Assembly: GCA_002506755.1 (NCBI GenBank)
Contig: DAYD01000018.1
Coordinates: 47,849 to 111,848, forward strand
Origin: Euryarchaeota archaeon UBA462
GTDB lineage: Archaea > Thermoplasmatota > Poseidoniia > Poseidoniales > Thalassarchaeaceae
Direction of reading: 5' to 3'
Length of the DNA: 64,000 nt
In this document: piece by piece, positions 25,679 through 34,181 of the stretch
Position numbering within the stretch: position 1 is the first letter of the stretch
Layout of the letters: each line of letters starts with the position of its first letter
The notes under the pieces: generated by a model
Databases searched by the model: none
What the model saw: the letters and a program-made list of their open reading frames with translations, nothing else
Told to the model about the DNA's origin: nothing
Program-made: the position numbers and the translations under genes

Positions 25679-25917
25679 TGGGAAATACTCGAGTCTCAAT
25701 AGTTTGGAGTGGTGTAAGAAGTAGAGCAGAGTCTCTGCTCGCGGCCATTTCTCCAGACGACCCAGAGGATTTTGATGTAGAGTTGGCGGGAAATGGTGAA
25801 TTTGTAGAGCTAAGAATTTCTGTCCACACAAACGGACTAGGAAGGTCGAGAGCGACGGTAGATGACATCCTTGCATGCCTTTCTGCTGCTGAATCCGGTC
25901 TTGATTCAATCAAATGA
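25678..25917 (+). CDS. pcc1: KEOPS complex subunit Pcc1-like protein
   Basis: At 79 residues this is the right size for Pcc1, the small dimerisation subunit of the KEOPS complex that installs t6A on tRNAs. The family pattern is a beta strand region (FVELRISVHTNGLGRSR) followed by a helix ATVDDILACLSAAESGL. It is coupled to the DUF373 gene upstream and 3 bases from nadC downstream. Small size limits certainty. Confidence 0.7.
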   Translation: MGNTRVSIVWSGVRSRAESLLAAISPDDPEDFDVELAGNGEFVELRISVHTNGLGRSRATVDDILACLSAAESGLDSIK

Positions 25918-25920
25918 TTC

Positions 25921-26910
25921 ATGTTGCAAACTCGGACACTTCAAGTTGTGATGGGCACTCCAGGTGTTGTGGATTTGCTCCCGCATGACCGATCGGGCCT
26001 ATTGTGCAAGGATGGAGACTATCTCAGACCAACTTCCCTTTTCCTTGAGTCGATTGACAGATGGACTGCAGCAATGCTATTTGACGATAAAGCTAGAGGA
26101 ACTGATGTTGGCAAAGATGTAGAGGGATTGGTATTATCGAAAACCTCAGGCATGGTTTCGGGAATTCCAGTAATTGAGAGATTAGTAGAGATTCACTTTC
26201 CGTATTGTCATCTAAACTGGTTCGTCAAAGAGGGGGAAATGGTATCAAACATGGATAGGGTCCTATCCATTCGCGGACCCTCCTCAAGTGTGCTTAGTTG
26301 CGAGCGGATACTGCTAAATTTTCTTGGGAGGCTATCGGGAATTTCTAGCCATACCATGAAGTGGGTGAAGGAATCCTCGGGAATCGCGGTAGCATGTACA
26401 AGAAAGACGGCTTGGGGGGTTCTAGACAAATGGGCGGTTCATGTAGGGGGTGGTCTCACTCACCGGCTCAGCAAACTTGACTCTCCGATGATAAAAGAAA
26501 ATGATCTAGCTTCATTTGTCCCACCTGTGAATGACCTTGAGTTGGCAGTTAGAATGGCGGTTCGCTCTATCGATATCGTTTCAAATTCTTCATTTGCAAT
26601 AATCGAAGTTAGAAACACTGGGCAGGCATTATCCGCTGCGATCGAATGGTCGGATATTCAATCAAGAGGTAATGTTAGTGATAGAATTGTATTGTTGCTT
26701 GATAACATGGGACCTGATAAGTGTAGAAAGGCTCATGAAAGCTTGCTGAACTCTGGACTAAGAGAAAATTGTATTTTGGAGGGTTCAGGTGGAATAGCCA
26801 AACGCGATCTTAAGCAATGGATAGGCTCAGGAGTAGACTTGATTTCCACAAGTAAGGTGAATATGGCGGCTCCAATATTTGATTTTTCTCTCATTATAGG
26901 TGATCTATGA
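25921..26910 (+). CDS. nadC: Nicotinate-nucleotide pyrophosphorylase / nicotinate phosphoribosyltransferase family
   Basis: The 329-residue sequence has the type II phosphoribosyltransferase barrel signatures: ERILLNFLGRLSGISSHT, then TRKTAWGVLDKWAV, GGGLTHRLSKL and IKENDL. These sit where NadC makes nicotinate mononucleotide from quinolinate and PRPP. The C-terminal phosphate-binding part reads ILEGSGGIAKRDL and ISTSKVN. It is somewhat longer at the N-terminus than bacterial NadC (about 280-300). A nicotinate phosphoribosyltransferase of archaeal type has a similar fold and is the main alternative. Confidence 0.8.
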   Translation: MLQTRTLQVVMGTPGVVDLLPHDRSGLLCKDGDYLRPTSLFLESIDRWTAAMLFDDKARGTDVGKDVEGLVLSKTSGMVSGIPVIERLVEIHFPYCHLNWFVKEGEMVSNMDRVLSIRGPSSSVLSCERILLNFLGRLSGISSHTMKWVKESSGIAVACTRKTAWGVLDKWAVHVGGGLTHRLSKLDSPMIKENDLASFVPPVNDLELAVRMAVRSIDIVSNSSFAIIEVRNTGQALSAAIEWSDIQSRGNVSDRIVLLLDNMGPDKCRKAHESLLNSGLRENCILEGSGGIAKRDLKQWIGSGVDLISTSKVNMAAPIFDFSLIIGDL

Positions 26911-27695
26911 TGGTTGAGATTCCCGATAGCCATCCTCGTAAACACTCTCTTATGTCGAGGCAAAGAATAGTAGATGGGTTGGCAAAAGGAATTCTAGCTG
27001 ATTCTGCGATGATTGCCCATGGTAGAGGAGAAGCATTCGATTATCTGTTGGGAGAGAAAACCACAGACTCTGCGAGATTGGCAATAGAAGAGGCTGCTAG
27101 AAGATTGAAGCGCGCTAAAAAACCAGTTATCTCGGTAAATGGGAATACAGTAGTTCTAGCCGGTAAGGAGCTAATTAGAGTAGCTGCTGTTTTGTCTTGC
27201 CCAATAGAGGTGAACCTCTATTACAGGACTCCAGAGAGAGTAAACGGACTTCTGTCTATATTGTCTAGTGACAAAAAAGACGTTGCGAGGGAGCTAAAAC
27301 CGGAAGGATTCGATAGAGAGTGGGTAGCAGCAGTCGAGTCTGTTGAGCTACTTGGGGAGAATCCCGATGCGCAAATTGAAGGTCTTGAAGGTCCTAGGTC
27401 GCTATGTACTAGCAATGGAATTGGCGAATGTGACACCATTCTTGTTCCTCTAGAAGATGGGGATAGATGCGAAGCATTAGTTATGTCCGGAAAGGAGGTA
27501 ATTGTTGTTGATTTGAACCCACTTTCTAGGAGTTCTATTGGGGCAACGGTCACAATCGTCGATGAGATATCTAGAGCGGCTGATATTTTGCTCAAAGAAA
27601 TTCTGAGTGATGGGGAAAATAGTGGTAAATGGGACAACAATGAGGTGATTAGGAGAGCTTTGTCTACGATCGCCGATTCTATGAACACAATTTAG
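26907..27695 (+). CDS. 4-phosphopantoate--beta-alanine ligase (archaeal phosphopantothenate synthetase)
   Basis: Archaeal PPS joins 4-phosphopantoate and beta-alanine in the archaeal route to coenzyme A. The 262-residue product shows the family landmarks IPDSHPRKHSL, MIAHGRGEAFDYLLGE, PVISVNGNTVVL, IEVNLYYRTPERV, VPLEDGDRCEALVMSG and VVDLNPLSRSS. It overlaps the nadC stop by 4 bases (ATGA), so the DUF373-pcc1-nadC-PPS run is one operon. Its last 4 bases overlap the convergent dehydrogenase gene. Pantoate kinase, its usual partner, is not here. Confidence 0.93.
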   Translation: MMVEIPDSHPRKHSLMSRQRIVDGLAKGILADSAMIAHGRGEAFDYLLGEKTTDSARLAIEEAARRLKRAKKPVISVNGNTVVLAGKELIRVAAVLSCPIEVNLYYRTPERVNGLLSILSSDKKDVARELKPEGFDREWVAAVESVELLGENPDAQIEGLEGPRSLCTSNGIGECDTILVPLEDGDRCEALVMSGKEVIVVDLNPLSRSSIGATVTIVDEISRAADILLKEILSDGENSGKWDNNEVIRRALSTIADSMNTI

Positions 27696-28879
27696 GAGGA
27701 GATTTCTTCCAGGATACCCCTACAACTCTGAGCAATCGCACTTCCAACTTGGGTGGTGGATGCTTGCCCCCCTAAATCGTAAGTGACTGGAGCCCCAGAT
27801 GACAGATGTTCGGATATCGCCCTCTCTAAAACCTCAGAACAAAGTATTGCTTCATCATCATTGTTTCTGGACCCCAAACTTTCGAACATTAACTGAGTAG
27901 AGGAAAGGGCGGCAATTGGATTGACTTTGTTTTTACCGGCATACTTGGGGCTTGATCCATGCACAGGTTCGAAAAGCATGTGGTTGTCACCTATGTTCGC
28001 ACTCGCGGCCATTCCCATTCCTCCTTGCAAAACAGAAGCAAGGTCTGTGGCGATATCTCCAAACATGTTAGGAAGAACTACCACGTCCAGATCTTCTGGA
28101 TTCCTGACTAGCCACATGGAAAAGGCATCAATGAAGGCCTCGTTTGTTTCCATATTTTCATTTTCGGAAGCTACCTCTCTGAATACTTCCCTAAACAAGC
28201 GACACCCTCTGGTGACATTGCTTTTGTCTACACAAGTGACCTTTTGTGAAACTCCCTTTCTACTTTCACGACGCTTTGCGATATCAAATGCGAATCGGAT
28301 AACTCTCTCGCTGCCATTTCTCGAAATAGGTCTAGCATCCCATTCGACCTGCCCGTTCAGCCCCGGAAATTTGTCGATTATTATGGGCTTGTCCTTTTGT
28401 CCTCCTTGAGCTGCAAGGGCTGATCTCCGAAGAAGAGCATGGTATAGGCCTTCGGTATTCTCTCGGATGATTACCATGTCGACCAATTCGTGATTCCAAA
28501 TGTCTCTGAATCCTCCGTGGACCTTGTGATTAACACCATTGTAGAGCTTGACTGGCCTAACGTTTGCGTATAGATCAAGACCTGATCTAAGACCCAATAG
28601 GACTTGCCCTCCTGCAATGTCCCCGTTCGGAAGTTTTGCACCCGGCCAACCTACTGCCCCCACAATTATTGCGTCTGTATTATCTCTGCAGTGCTCGAAT
28701 GATCCCGCTGGCCATTCTTCGCCCGTTTCGAGAAAGTGTTGCCCCCCACACGGAATCTCGTTGATTTCAAAGGAAATAGGGCCATATTCTTGGAAAACAG
28801 TGAGTACTCGCTTTACTTCTTCAACAACTTCGCGACCAGTTCCATCGCCGGGTAGTAGCGTGACCCTATACGTCGCCAT
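27692..28879 (-). CDS. Isocitrate/isopropylmalate dehydrogenase family enzyme
   Basis: The 395-residue product belongs to the NAD(P)-dependent beta-decarboxylating dehydrogenases. Landmarks are LLPGDGTGREVVEEVKR, LRSGLDLYANVRPVKL, IIRENTEGLY, CVDKSNVTRG and the signature NMFGDIATDLASVLQGGMGMAASANIG region (positions about 270-295), ending with LFEPVHGSSPKYAGK. The arginine-rich substrate loop LLGLRSGLDLYANVRP is closer to 3-isopropylmalate or homoisocitrate/tartrate dehydrogenases than to classical isocitrate dehydrogenase. Without leuA, leuC or leuD nearby the substrate remains open. ATG at 28879. Confidence 0.85.
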   Translation of the reverse strand: MATYRVTLLPGDGTGREVVEEVKRVLTVFQEYGPISFEINEIPCGGQHFLETGEEWPAGSFEHCRDNTDAIIVGAVGWPGAKLPNGDIAGGQVLLGLRSGLDLYANVRPVKLYNGVNHKVHGGFRDIWNHELVDMVIIRENTEGLYHALLRRSALAAQGGQKDKPIIIDKFPGLNGQVEWDARPISRNGSERVIRFAFDIAKRRESRKGVSQKVTCVDKSNVTRGCRLFREVFREVASENENMETNEAFIDAFSMWLVRNPEDLDVVVLPNMFGDIATDLASVLQGGMGMAASANIGDNHMLFEPVHGSSPKYAGKNKVNPIAALSSTQLMFESLGSRNNDDEAILCSEVLERAISEHLSSGAPVTYDLGGQASTTQVGSAIAQSCRGILEEISS

Positions 28880-28976
28880 AGACCCTTGCAGTAACCTTTC
28901 CTACATCAATCCGACCCTAAAAATTTCTAGATTATAATAGGAGATAATTGATAGACGGTCAAGAGGAGAGCGCCGC

Positions 28977-29579
28977 ATGGACAATGATCCTGAGGAAAAT
29001 GCAAGTGGGCCAAGAATAGACGTCCGAAATCTACCGGAATCTGTTTCACATCTCTGGGAGGCTATGCTTAGACAAAATCCTAGTTGGGATCTTGCCAAGT
29101 GGCTTGACGAGAGGGCTAGCGAAGAGTTAGAACTCCTGGAATCACATCTAGGAAGAGAGAGGCTAAGAACAGAGCAGAGGCTGCACCGAATTGAGAATCT
29201 ATCAAAGCAAATGAAGAGGAGGAGGGAAAACTCAAGACTTGCTCACACCAAAGACCCAAATCAAAAAAATTTGTTTGATGTTTACAGCCTTTCTGATAAT
29301 GAGAAGCCAAAGGCCTCTGGTCATGAAACTGAGCCGCTCATAGATCTAGGTAGCCTTTCTGCTGATGATGATCCGCTCCTAGCATACGTAAGTCAAAAAA
29401 TACTCATGGCTATTGAGGACTCTAATCTTCTCGGAGAGGGTCTTCATTTTGATGATATTTTACGACTACTGCAGTCACCAGTTATCACTTCAGATGATAT
29501 TGACGAGTCGATAGGTTGGTTACTTCAGAAAAGAGAAATTGTGGAAATTGAGAGAGACGTTTTCATAATAGACGGATGA
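28977..29579 (+). CDS. Hypothetical coiled-coil protein with winged-helix-like C-terminus
   Basis: I do not recognise the family. The 200-residue protein has a coiled-coil helix around residues 40-85 (ERASEELELLESHLGRERLRT and following, rich in E, R and L), a polar linker, and a C-terminal 80 residues that read like a small winged-helix (ISQKILMAIEDS-type helix, FDDILRLLQSPVI, SIGWLLQKREIVEIE). A GAGGAGAG ribosome-binding site lies before the ATG and a TATAAT-rich stretch is about 40 bases upstream. It directly precedes the DNA methyltransferase-like gene on the same strand, separated by 71 bases with an oligo-T tract. Confidence 0.7.
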   Translation: MDNDPEENASGPRIDVRNLPESVSHLWEAMLRQNPSWDLAKWLDERASEELELLESHLGRERLRTEQRLHRIENLSKQMKRRRENSRLAHTKDPNQKNLFDVYSLSDNEKPKASGHETEPLIDLGSLSADDDPLLAYVSQKILMAIEDSNLLGEGLHFDDILRLLQSPVITSDDIDESIGWLLQKREIVEIERDVFIIDG

Positions 29580-29582
29580 TTA

Positions 29583-29589
29583 TTTTTTT
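29583..29589 (+). terminator. Oligo-T tract, possible archaeal terminator
   Basis: Seven consecutive T residues start 4 bases after the stop of the 200-residue gene. Archaeal RNA polymerase commonly terminates on such tracts without a hairpin. It may separate this gene from the methyltransferase. Confidence 0.4.
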
Positions 29590-29650
29590 CTGAATTATCA
29601 TCATCTCAATACAACCCTTCAAAGATTAAGAGCATGTCGGGTTGTATACT

Positions 29651-31612
29651 ATGGTCAGTGAAACTTCCGGTTGGTATGCTAGACTCGATCATGAGTGTCC
29701 TGACAGGACTCAACAGATTTCAATTTGGTTAGAATCATGGATGGCTGCAACAAAAAATAAGCAACCAATAGCCGCTAACCTTCCTCTTGGATGGCCAACT
29801 CTTCCCGCTGGACTTCTAAGCAATCCTGGGACTGTCCTTGACCATTTGCTTGCAAGATTTGAGGCCGAAAGCGATGGTCGTTCCCCACGAGGGGTTTATG
29901 CTACCCCAGCTAAATTCGTGGATGCTATTCTCTATGACGAGTTGCGCCATGGTAGAAATACAAAGAGGGAACCGCCAGCAACTCTTTCGCTAGCAGCACT
30001 TCCTCCAAGTTTCCGTGCCTTTGCAAAGCAGATAAACGAGGATATTCGTCACGACGACACAGACTCTCAAAGGGATCACGATTCCTCCACTAACAAAACC
30101 AAATCCGGAATTCCGCTTCCGTTCGCAGATCCCTGTGTGGGCGGTGGACTGTTTGCTGAAAGAATGCTCAGGATTCATTCCGAAAGAATGTCCGGTTCAA
30201 CTCCAAAGGAAAGGAGAGATGACACCCTACGACTGCTAGAAGGATTGCAACTGGTTGATTCATCTGAAATTGCGGTAGATAGCGCCAGGAGGAGATTGAT
30301 CATAGTTCTGGCTAGACTTGGGCTCGTGGATTTAGATGGGGATGGGGATCAAGGTAAGATAGGTCGTAGCGAAGCAGAAATGATTATCGAAAGCAACGTT
30401 CGATGTGGAGATCCTCTAAGAGGGGAATGGCCATGGAATGAAAGGCCGGAGCTTCTGATTACAAGGCCTCCATGGCTCAGAATAAAGGATCGGTTCAGAG
30501 GGCATCCTGAGGGAAGCAGAATGAGGAAAAAGTTGTCAAAGGAGCTTCGACAATTTACAGGACCTAATGGAAAACCAAGGTTCTCCGCAATCAGGGGAAA
30601 CGTTAACCTATATCGCCTGTACATAGAGAGATCTCTTCAAATAACTAAACAAGGTGGAAGGGTTAGACTAGTTGTTCCTGACTCTGTGTTGAGAGAGAAG
30701 AGTAGTGTTCCGCTAAGGAAGTTAATGGTCCAAAGCAACGAATGGGACTCTGTTTGGTCTTTCCCCGAAAACAACAAGCTTCTTTTTGGCGGCTCACAAG
30801 GAGTTTCTGTCCTTGGAATTACAGTTAAGGGTTCAACTGATGTTCTGACGAGCTTTGGTCCACTTACAACGGGGGACATTGTAGAGGGAAGGGGATTGTC
30901 GACATCGGCTCCTTTCTTGAAATTAGAGAGAGGTCCATGGTCCTCTTGGACAGACACGACATGGGCAGTTCCGAAAATGCCAAGAGCAGAAATGGATCGA
31001 AATAGGACCCTATCTGCTATAGACTCGTTGTCGGACAAACCTAGATTGGTCGAAGAAGGAACTTGGCTGAACCCCAATGGGAGAGCAATTAAGGTCAAGG
31101 TGGGGGAAGTTGATCGATCCTCATGGTCAAGAAACATAGAGGATTGGTCTGAAGAACAAGACTTGATTCCATTCATCAGAGCTGCTCATATTGTTTTTGT
31201 TGATGGTCGAGCATCCCTTGTTCATCCTGCCTTTGACTCGGGGGTTCACGGGCATCCAAATTGTAGACAGGCTGGTTGGCGCGGTTCCAGAACGATGGCT
31301 GGGCCAGCCAGAATTGCCTGCCAAGCAATAGTGAACCCGCAAGTAGAAAGAAGGCTTGTTTGGGTGGTAATCCCATCAGGTTGTGTATTGGGTAATTCGG
31401 TCAGCTTCCTAGATTTACCCGAACAAGTAATTACTAGGCTAGAGGAAGATTTCGTATCTCTTGAAGAGGGTTTAGAATTTCTTGCTGGAAGATTAAACTC
31501 TGATGAGTTGGATCTTTGGTCAAAAGCTTGGGCTGCAAATAATAACGTGAACAACTACGAAATAGAGATGCTTCCTTTTGATGCAAACGATATTTCTCGG
31601 TTTACGGATTGA
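29651..31612 (+). CDS. Eco57I/TaqI-like adenine-N6 DNA methyltransferase homologue with altered catalytic motif
   Basis: The protein has the layout of gamma-class adenine methyltransferases of the Eco57I/TaqI type: an opening RGVYATPAKFVDAIL, the SAM-binding motif FADPCVGGGLF near residue 158, the acidic motif GDPLRGEWPW, a motif-IV position LLITRPPWLRI near residue 270, then GGRVRLVVPDSVLRE and a C-terminal target-recognition-like half. In active enzymes motif IV is usually N/D/S-P-P-Y/F/W; here arginine replaces the first residue, giving RPPW. No nuclease domain is visible at either end. The track-length frame starts at TTG 29642; ATG 29651 is preferred. Possible orphan methyltransferase or an inactive DNA- or RNA-binding derivative. 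Confidence 0.7.
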   Translation: MVSETSGWYARLDHECPDRTQQISIWLESWMAATKNKQPIAANLPLGWPTLPAGLLSNPGTVLDHLLARFEAESDGRSPRGVYATPAKFVDAILYDELRHGRNTKREPPATLSLAALPPSFRAFAKQINEDIRHDDTDSQRDHDSSTNKTKSGIPLPFADPCVGGGLFAERMLRIHSERMSGSTPKERRDDTLRLLEGLQLVDSSEIAVDSARRRLIIVLARLGLVDLDGDGDQGKIGRSEAEMIIESNVRCGDPLRGEWPWNERPELLITRPPWLRIKDRFRGHPEGSRMRKKLSKELRQFTGPNGKPRFSAIRGNVNLYRLYIERSLQITKQGGRVRLVVPDSVLREKSSVPLRKLMVQSNEWDSVWSFPENNKLLFGGSQGVSVLGITVKGSTDVLTSFGPLTTGDIVEGRGLSTSAPFLKLERGPWSSWTDTTWAVPKMPRAEMDRNRTLSAIDSLSDKPRLVEEGTWLNPNGRAIKVKVGEVDRSSWSRNIEDWSEEQDLIPFIRAAHIVFVDGRASLVHPAFDSGVHGHPNCRQAGWRGSRTMAGPARIACQAIVNPQVERRLVWVVIPSGCVLGNSVSFLDLPEQVITRLEEDFVSLEEGLEFLAGRLNSDELDLWSKAWAANNNVNNYEIEMLPFDANDISRFTD

Positions 31613-31749
31613 TGAAAAAAGAAAACAGTATTATCAACCGTTTACTTCTAATTTCCCATTTCCGGAATTAGGACAATGGAAGAATGGATTAATATCCTTG
31701 GTTTGTGTACGATGGGTATTACCACATAGGGATTTGAGCTGGGAGAGAT

Positions 31750-32328
31750 ATGGGAATTAATCCAAAGATTGGGATAACAGGCCTCCCTAGATCTGGGAAG
31801 TCAGCGGTGCTTCAGAAGGTGGTTGACATGATTACCGAGGAAGGAGGTGGAGCAAGGAGGACAAAGGGGCCATCTCCTCCGGAGCATATCGTAGGTGGTG
31901 TGAGATCAGAACCGGTAATTGAAAACGGGGAAAGAGTTGGGTATGCATGCGTAAATATCTTGACGGGGGAAAAGGGAGTAATGGCTCACAAGGAAATAGA
32001 CTCCAGAAATAGAGTTCTAGGATTCGGGATAGACCCCAGTGAGATAGAGAGAGTTGGTGTCCCTGCAATAATGGATAGCGTAGGAAACTGCGAGATTCTT
32101 GTTATAGACGAAGTTGGAAAGTTCACTGTGGAGAGTGAAGGATTCGTGAATGCGGTAAGATTAGCATTGAATCATGATATGCCTACGCTTTTGACGCTAC
32201 ACAAGAAGAGTAGGCACCCACTATTGCAGGACATAAGAAGGAGAGACGATGCAAGAATTCTAGAGGTTACTCCAGTCAATCGATCTCTGCTTCCTTACAA
32301 AATCCATAAACTAATCCAAGAGTTCTGA
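31750..32328 (+). CDS. THEP1-like nucleoside-triphosphatase
   Basis: This 192-residue P-loop protein has Walker A GLPRSGKS near residues 10-17 and the Walker B region ILVIDEVGKFTVES, with HIVGGVRSEPVIENGERVGY in between, the pattern of the archaeal/eukaryotic THEP1 family. These enzymes hydrolyse ATP, GTP and other NTPs slowly, with unclear physiological purpose. The ATG at 31750 lies 137 bases after the methyltransferase stop. That gap shows no convincing gene. Confidence 0.87.
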   Translation: MGINPKIGITGLPRSGKSAVLQKVVDMITEEGGGARRTKGPSPPEHIVGGVRSEPVIENGERVGYACVNILTGEKGVMAHKEIDSRNRVLGFGIDPSEIERVGVPAIMDSVGNCEILVIDEVGKFTVESEGFVNAVRLALNHDMPTLLTLHKKSRHPLLQDIRRRDDARILEVTPVNRSLLPYKIHKLIQEF

Positions 32329-32374
32329 CCTAATTTTCGGTCAAGTTGATTCATGACTGCACTCCCGTAGTGGC

Positions 32375-32728
32375 ATGGAATCCTCGGCACACAGGATGCG
32401 TAGGGCGCTTGTTGGTTTTGGGCTGAGCTTGGTAGTCGCGGTTTGTATTGCCATGCTCGACGAATCAAATGGGTGGATGAGTGGTTTTCTATGGGTTATT
32501 CCTACTTCTCTATTTTTTATTTCATTTGTTCTAATTTTGATTCTATCGGGAGGTGGAGATAGGTATCACGGGAATTGGATTTCAGACTCATGGATGAGCA
32601 GAGAGACTGAAGGAAAAATGAGAGATAGGCTTGAGAAAGAAAGGGAAGAGGCTAACTTGGAAGGTCTTGGCTCAAACTGGGCAAAGATGGAAATGAGGCA
32701 CTTGGAGTCTAAGCACAGCGAGGAGTAG
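32375..32728 (+). CDS. Small two-helix membrane protein
   Basis: Not a recognised family. The 117-residue product has two hydrophobic helices (about residues 10-27 and 36-57) and then a charged tail of about 55 residues rich in E, R and K (MRDRLEKEREEANLEG). The reading frame is free of stops and bounded by neighbours on the same strand; a second ATG at 32396 is possible. It ends 50 bases before gcvH. Confidence 0.6.
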   Translation: MESSAHRMRRALVGFGLSLVVAVCIAMLDESNGWMSGFLWVIPTSLFFISFVLILILSGGGDRYHGNWISDSWMSRETEGKMRDRLEKEREEANLEGLGSNWAKMEMRHLESKHSEE

Positions 32729-32778
32729 CAAGCGAAACCTTGACCCCCTCCTGCCCTCTCAGGTGGACCGGTGGAAGC

Positions 32779-33162
32779 ATGGGAGAAGTGCCTGACGATC
32801 TAAGATATACTGCGGAACACGAATGGGTGAGGGAGGAGGGTGAAGAAGTCACTATCGGTATAACCGATTTCGCGCAAAATGCTCTTACCGAAGTAGTCTG
32901 GGTTGAGCTTCCCGAAATTGGTTCGAATGTAGAGGAGATGGAGGCTTTCGCGAGTGTCGAGTCAGTCAAATCGGTCAGTGAAATTTACGCCCCTGTAGCT
33001 GGTTCAGTATCGAACATCAACCAATCGTTGGAAGAATCCCCCGAGAAAATTAACGAAGATCCGTATGGTTCGGGATGGATATGCAAAATCACCGTTCATG
33101 GTGGTTTGAATCCGGATATTCTGCTCGATGCGGCGAGCTACTCCGCATTGATAGAGGACTGA
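32779..33162 (+). CDS. gcvH: Glycine cleavage system H protein
   Basis: GcvH carries a lipoyl group on a lysine and shuttles intermediates of glycine cleavage. The lipoylation lysine is K64 in ASVESVKSVSEIYAPV, and the opening DDLRYTAEHEWV and the closing NEDPYGSGWICKI are typical. Length from ATG 32779 is 127 residues, the usual size; the frame extends to 32740. No gcvP, gcvT or lipoate genes are in the window, so the H protein may serve an enzyme encoded elsewhere. Confidence 0.95.
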   Translation: MGEVPDDLRYTAEHEWVREEGEEVTIGITDFAQNALTEVVWVELPEIGSNVEEMEAFASVESVKSVSEIYAPVAGSVSNINQSLEESPEKINEDPYGSGWICKITVHGGLNPDILLDAASYSALIED

Positions 33163-33164
33163 GG

Positions 33165-33707
33165 ATGAATTATTCCGATGAGGTACACGTGTACGTAGAC
33201 GGTTCATGCGCTGAAAATCGAAACGTCGACTCGGAAACTCGTGCTGGATGGGGGCTATGCGTAATTGAAGGAGATTCTTCTTCTTCTGGTAAAGGCATGG
33301 GTAATCTGGTATTCGAATCTAATGGGTTAGTAGTTACCAGTCCCACTAAGGAAGGTTATCTAGGAGCTAATGTCGGATCAAATAACACCGCTGAGCTTTC
33401 AGCTGTGGCACATGCACTCAGATGGGTTTTGGGAAATGCCCAGATCGTATCAATCACAATTAGAAGTGACTCTAATTACGCATTAAAGATCGCCTCGGGG
33501 GAGTGGAAAGCAAAAGCTAACCTAGGGCTATCGACTAAAGTCAGATCATTATGGGATGAAGTAAGCGAACTAATTGCACTAAAAGGAGAACACGTTCCTG
33601 CTCACAGTGGGCACCGGTGGAATGAACGTGCAGATCATTTGGCGTTTAGAGCAATGCAAGGAGAAAGGGCTCTGCCTCTACAATTCTGGAAACCAGGACA
33701 AAGGTAG
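33165..33707 (+). CDS. rnhA: Ribonuclease HI
   Basis: RNase HI cuts the RNA strand of RNA-DNA hybrids. The four catalytic carboxylates are in place: D12 in VYVDGSC, E77 in NTAELSAV, D102 in IRSDSNYAL and D157 in NERADHLA. HVPAHSGHRWNE carries the substrate-handling histidine. The ATG at 33165 comes 2 bases after the gcvH stop and has GAGG just before it. The length of 180 residues is somewhat above the bacterial norm of about 150, with an insertion after the first strands. Its TAG is followed directly by the stop of the convergent membrane protein gene. Confidence 0.93.
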   Translation: MNYSDEVHVYVDGSCAENRNVDSETRAGWGLCVIEGDSSSSGKGMGNLVFESNGLVVTSPTKEGYLGANVGSNNTAELSAVAHALRWVLGNAQIVSITIRSDSNYALKIASGEWKAKANLGLSTKVRSLWDEVSELIALKGEHVPAHSGHRWNERADHLAFRAMQGERALPLQFWKPGQR

Positions 33708-34121
33708 TCATTCCTCCTTCAATGGGCCAATGCTAAGCATCACATACACGGCTTGTAGCAGCATCAGTAGTCCAATCAAGCTTATCACAAGCCCCGTAGG
33801 ATTAGGTAGATTTGCCTGTAAAGGGTTACCAGCGATCCAAGCTATTGCTAGGACAATGATAGAAAATAAAAATTCCTTTCGAGCCGATCGATGAGGATCC
33901 TCCCAAAGATCTGTCCATGGAATTAGACCTTGTCTCTTAAATGTGAATCTGTACCAAGCAACATAACCAAAACATAGGCCACATAAACCGATTAGCCCTC
34001 TGGAGAAGCTCCCATCTTCCCATGGACCATCGGGTGCAATTCCAATTAGCAAAGAGTCTGTAATTAGCAGGCATGCCGCTCCGGCAAAGTACCTCCATTC
34101 GGGTTCTTCATCCCCTTTCAC
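33708..34121 (-). CDS. Hypothetical four-helix membrane protein
   Basis: No family recognised. The 137-residue product has about four hydrophobic segments (FAGAACLLITDSLLIGIA, LIGLCGLCFGYVAWY, FLFSIIVLAIAWIAG, LVISLIGLLMLLQAVYVML) joined by short charged loops. The start is GTG at 34121. It abuts rnhA tail to tail with no base between the stops. Confidence 0.6.
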   Translation of the reverse strand: MKGDEEPEWRYFAGAACLLITDSLLIGIAPDGPWEDGSFSRGLIGLCGLCFGYVAWYRFTFKRQGLIPWTDLWEDPHRSARKEFLFSIIVLAIAWIAGNPLQANLPNPTGLVISLIGLLMLLQAVYVMLSIGPLKEE

Positions 34122-34181
34122 AGTGGGACGGGGGAGAAGCGTAGTAATGATGTATTGCTATCTTCTGGCATTGAATAGAAT

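Noticed and set aside
29651..31612. Complete restriction-modification system
   Set aside because: No endonuclease domain or gene accompanies the methyltransferase-like protein and its catalytic motif is altered.
31613..31749. Short gene in the gap between the methyltransferase and THEP1
   Set aside because: The only frame begins inside the methyltransferase in another frame and has no coding features.
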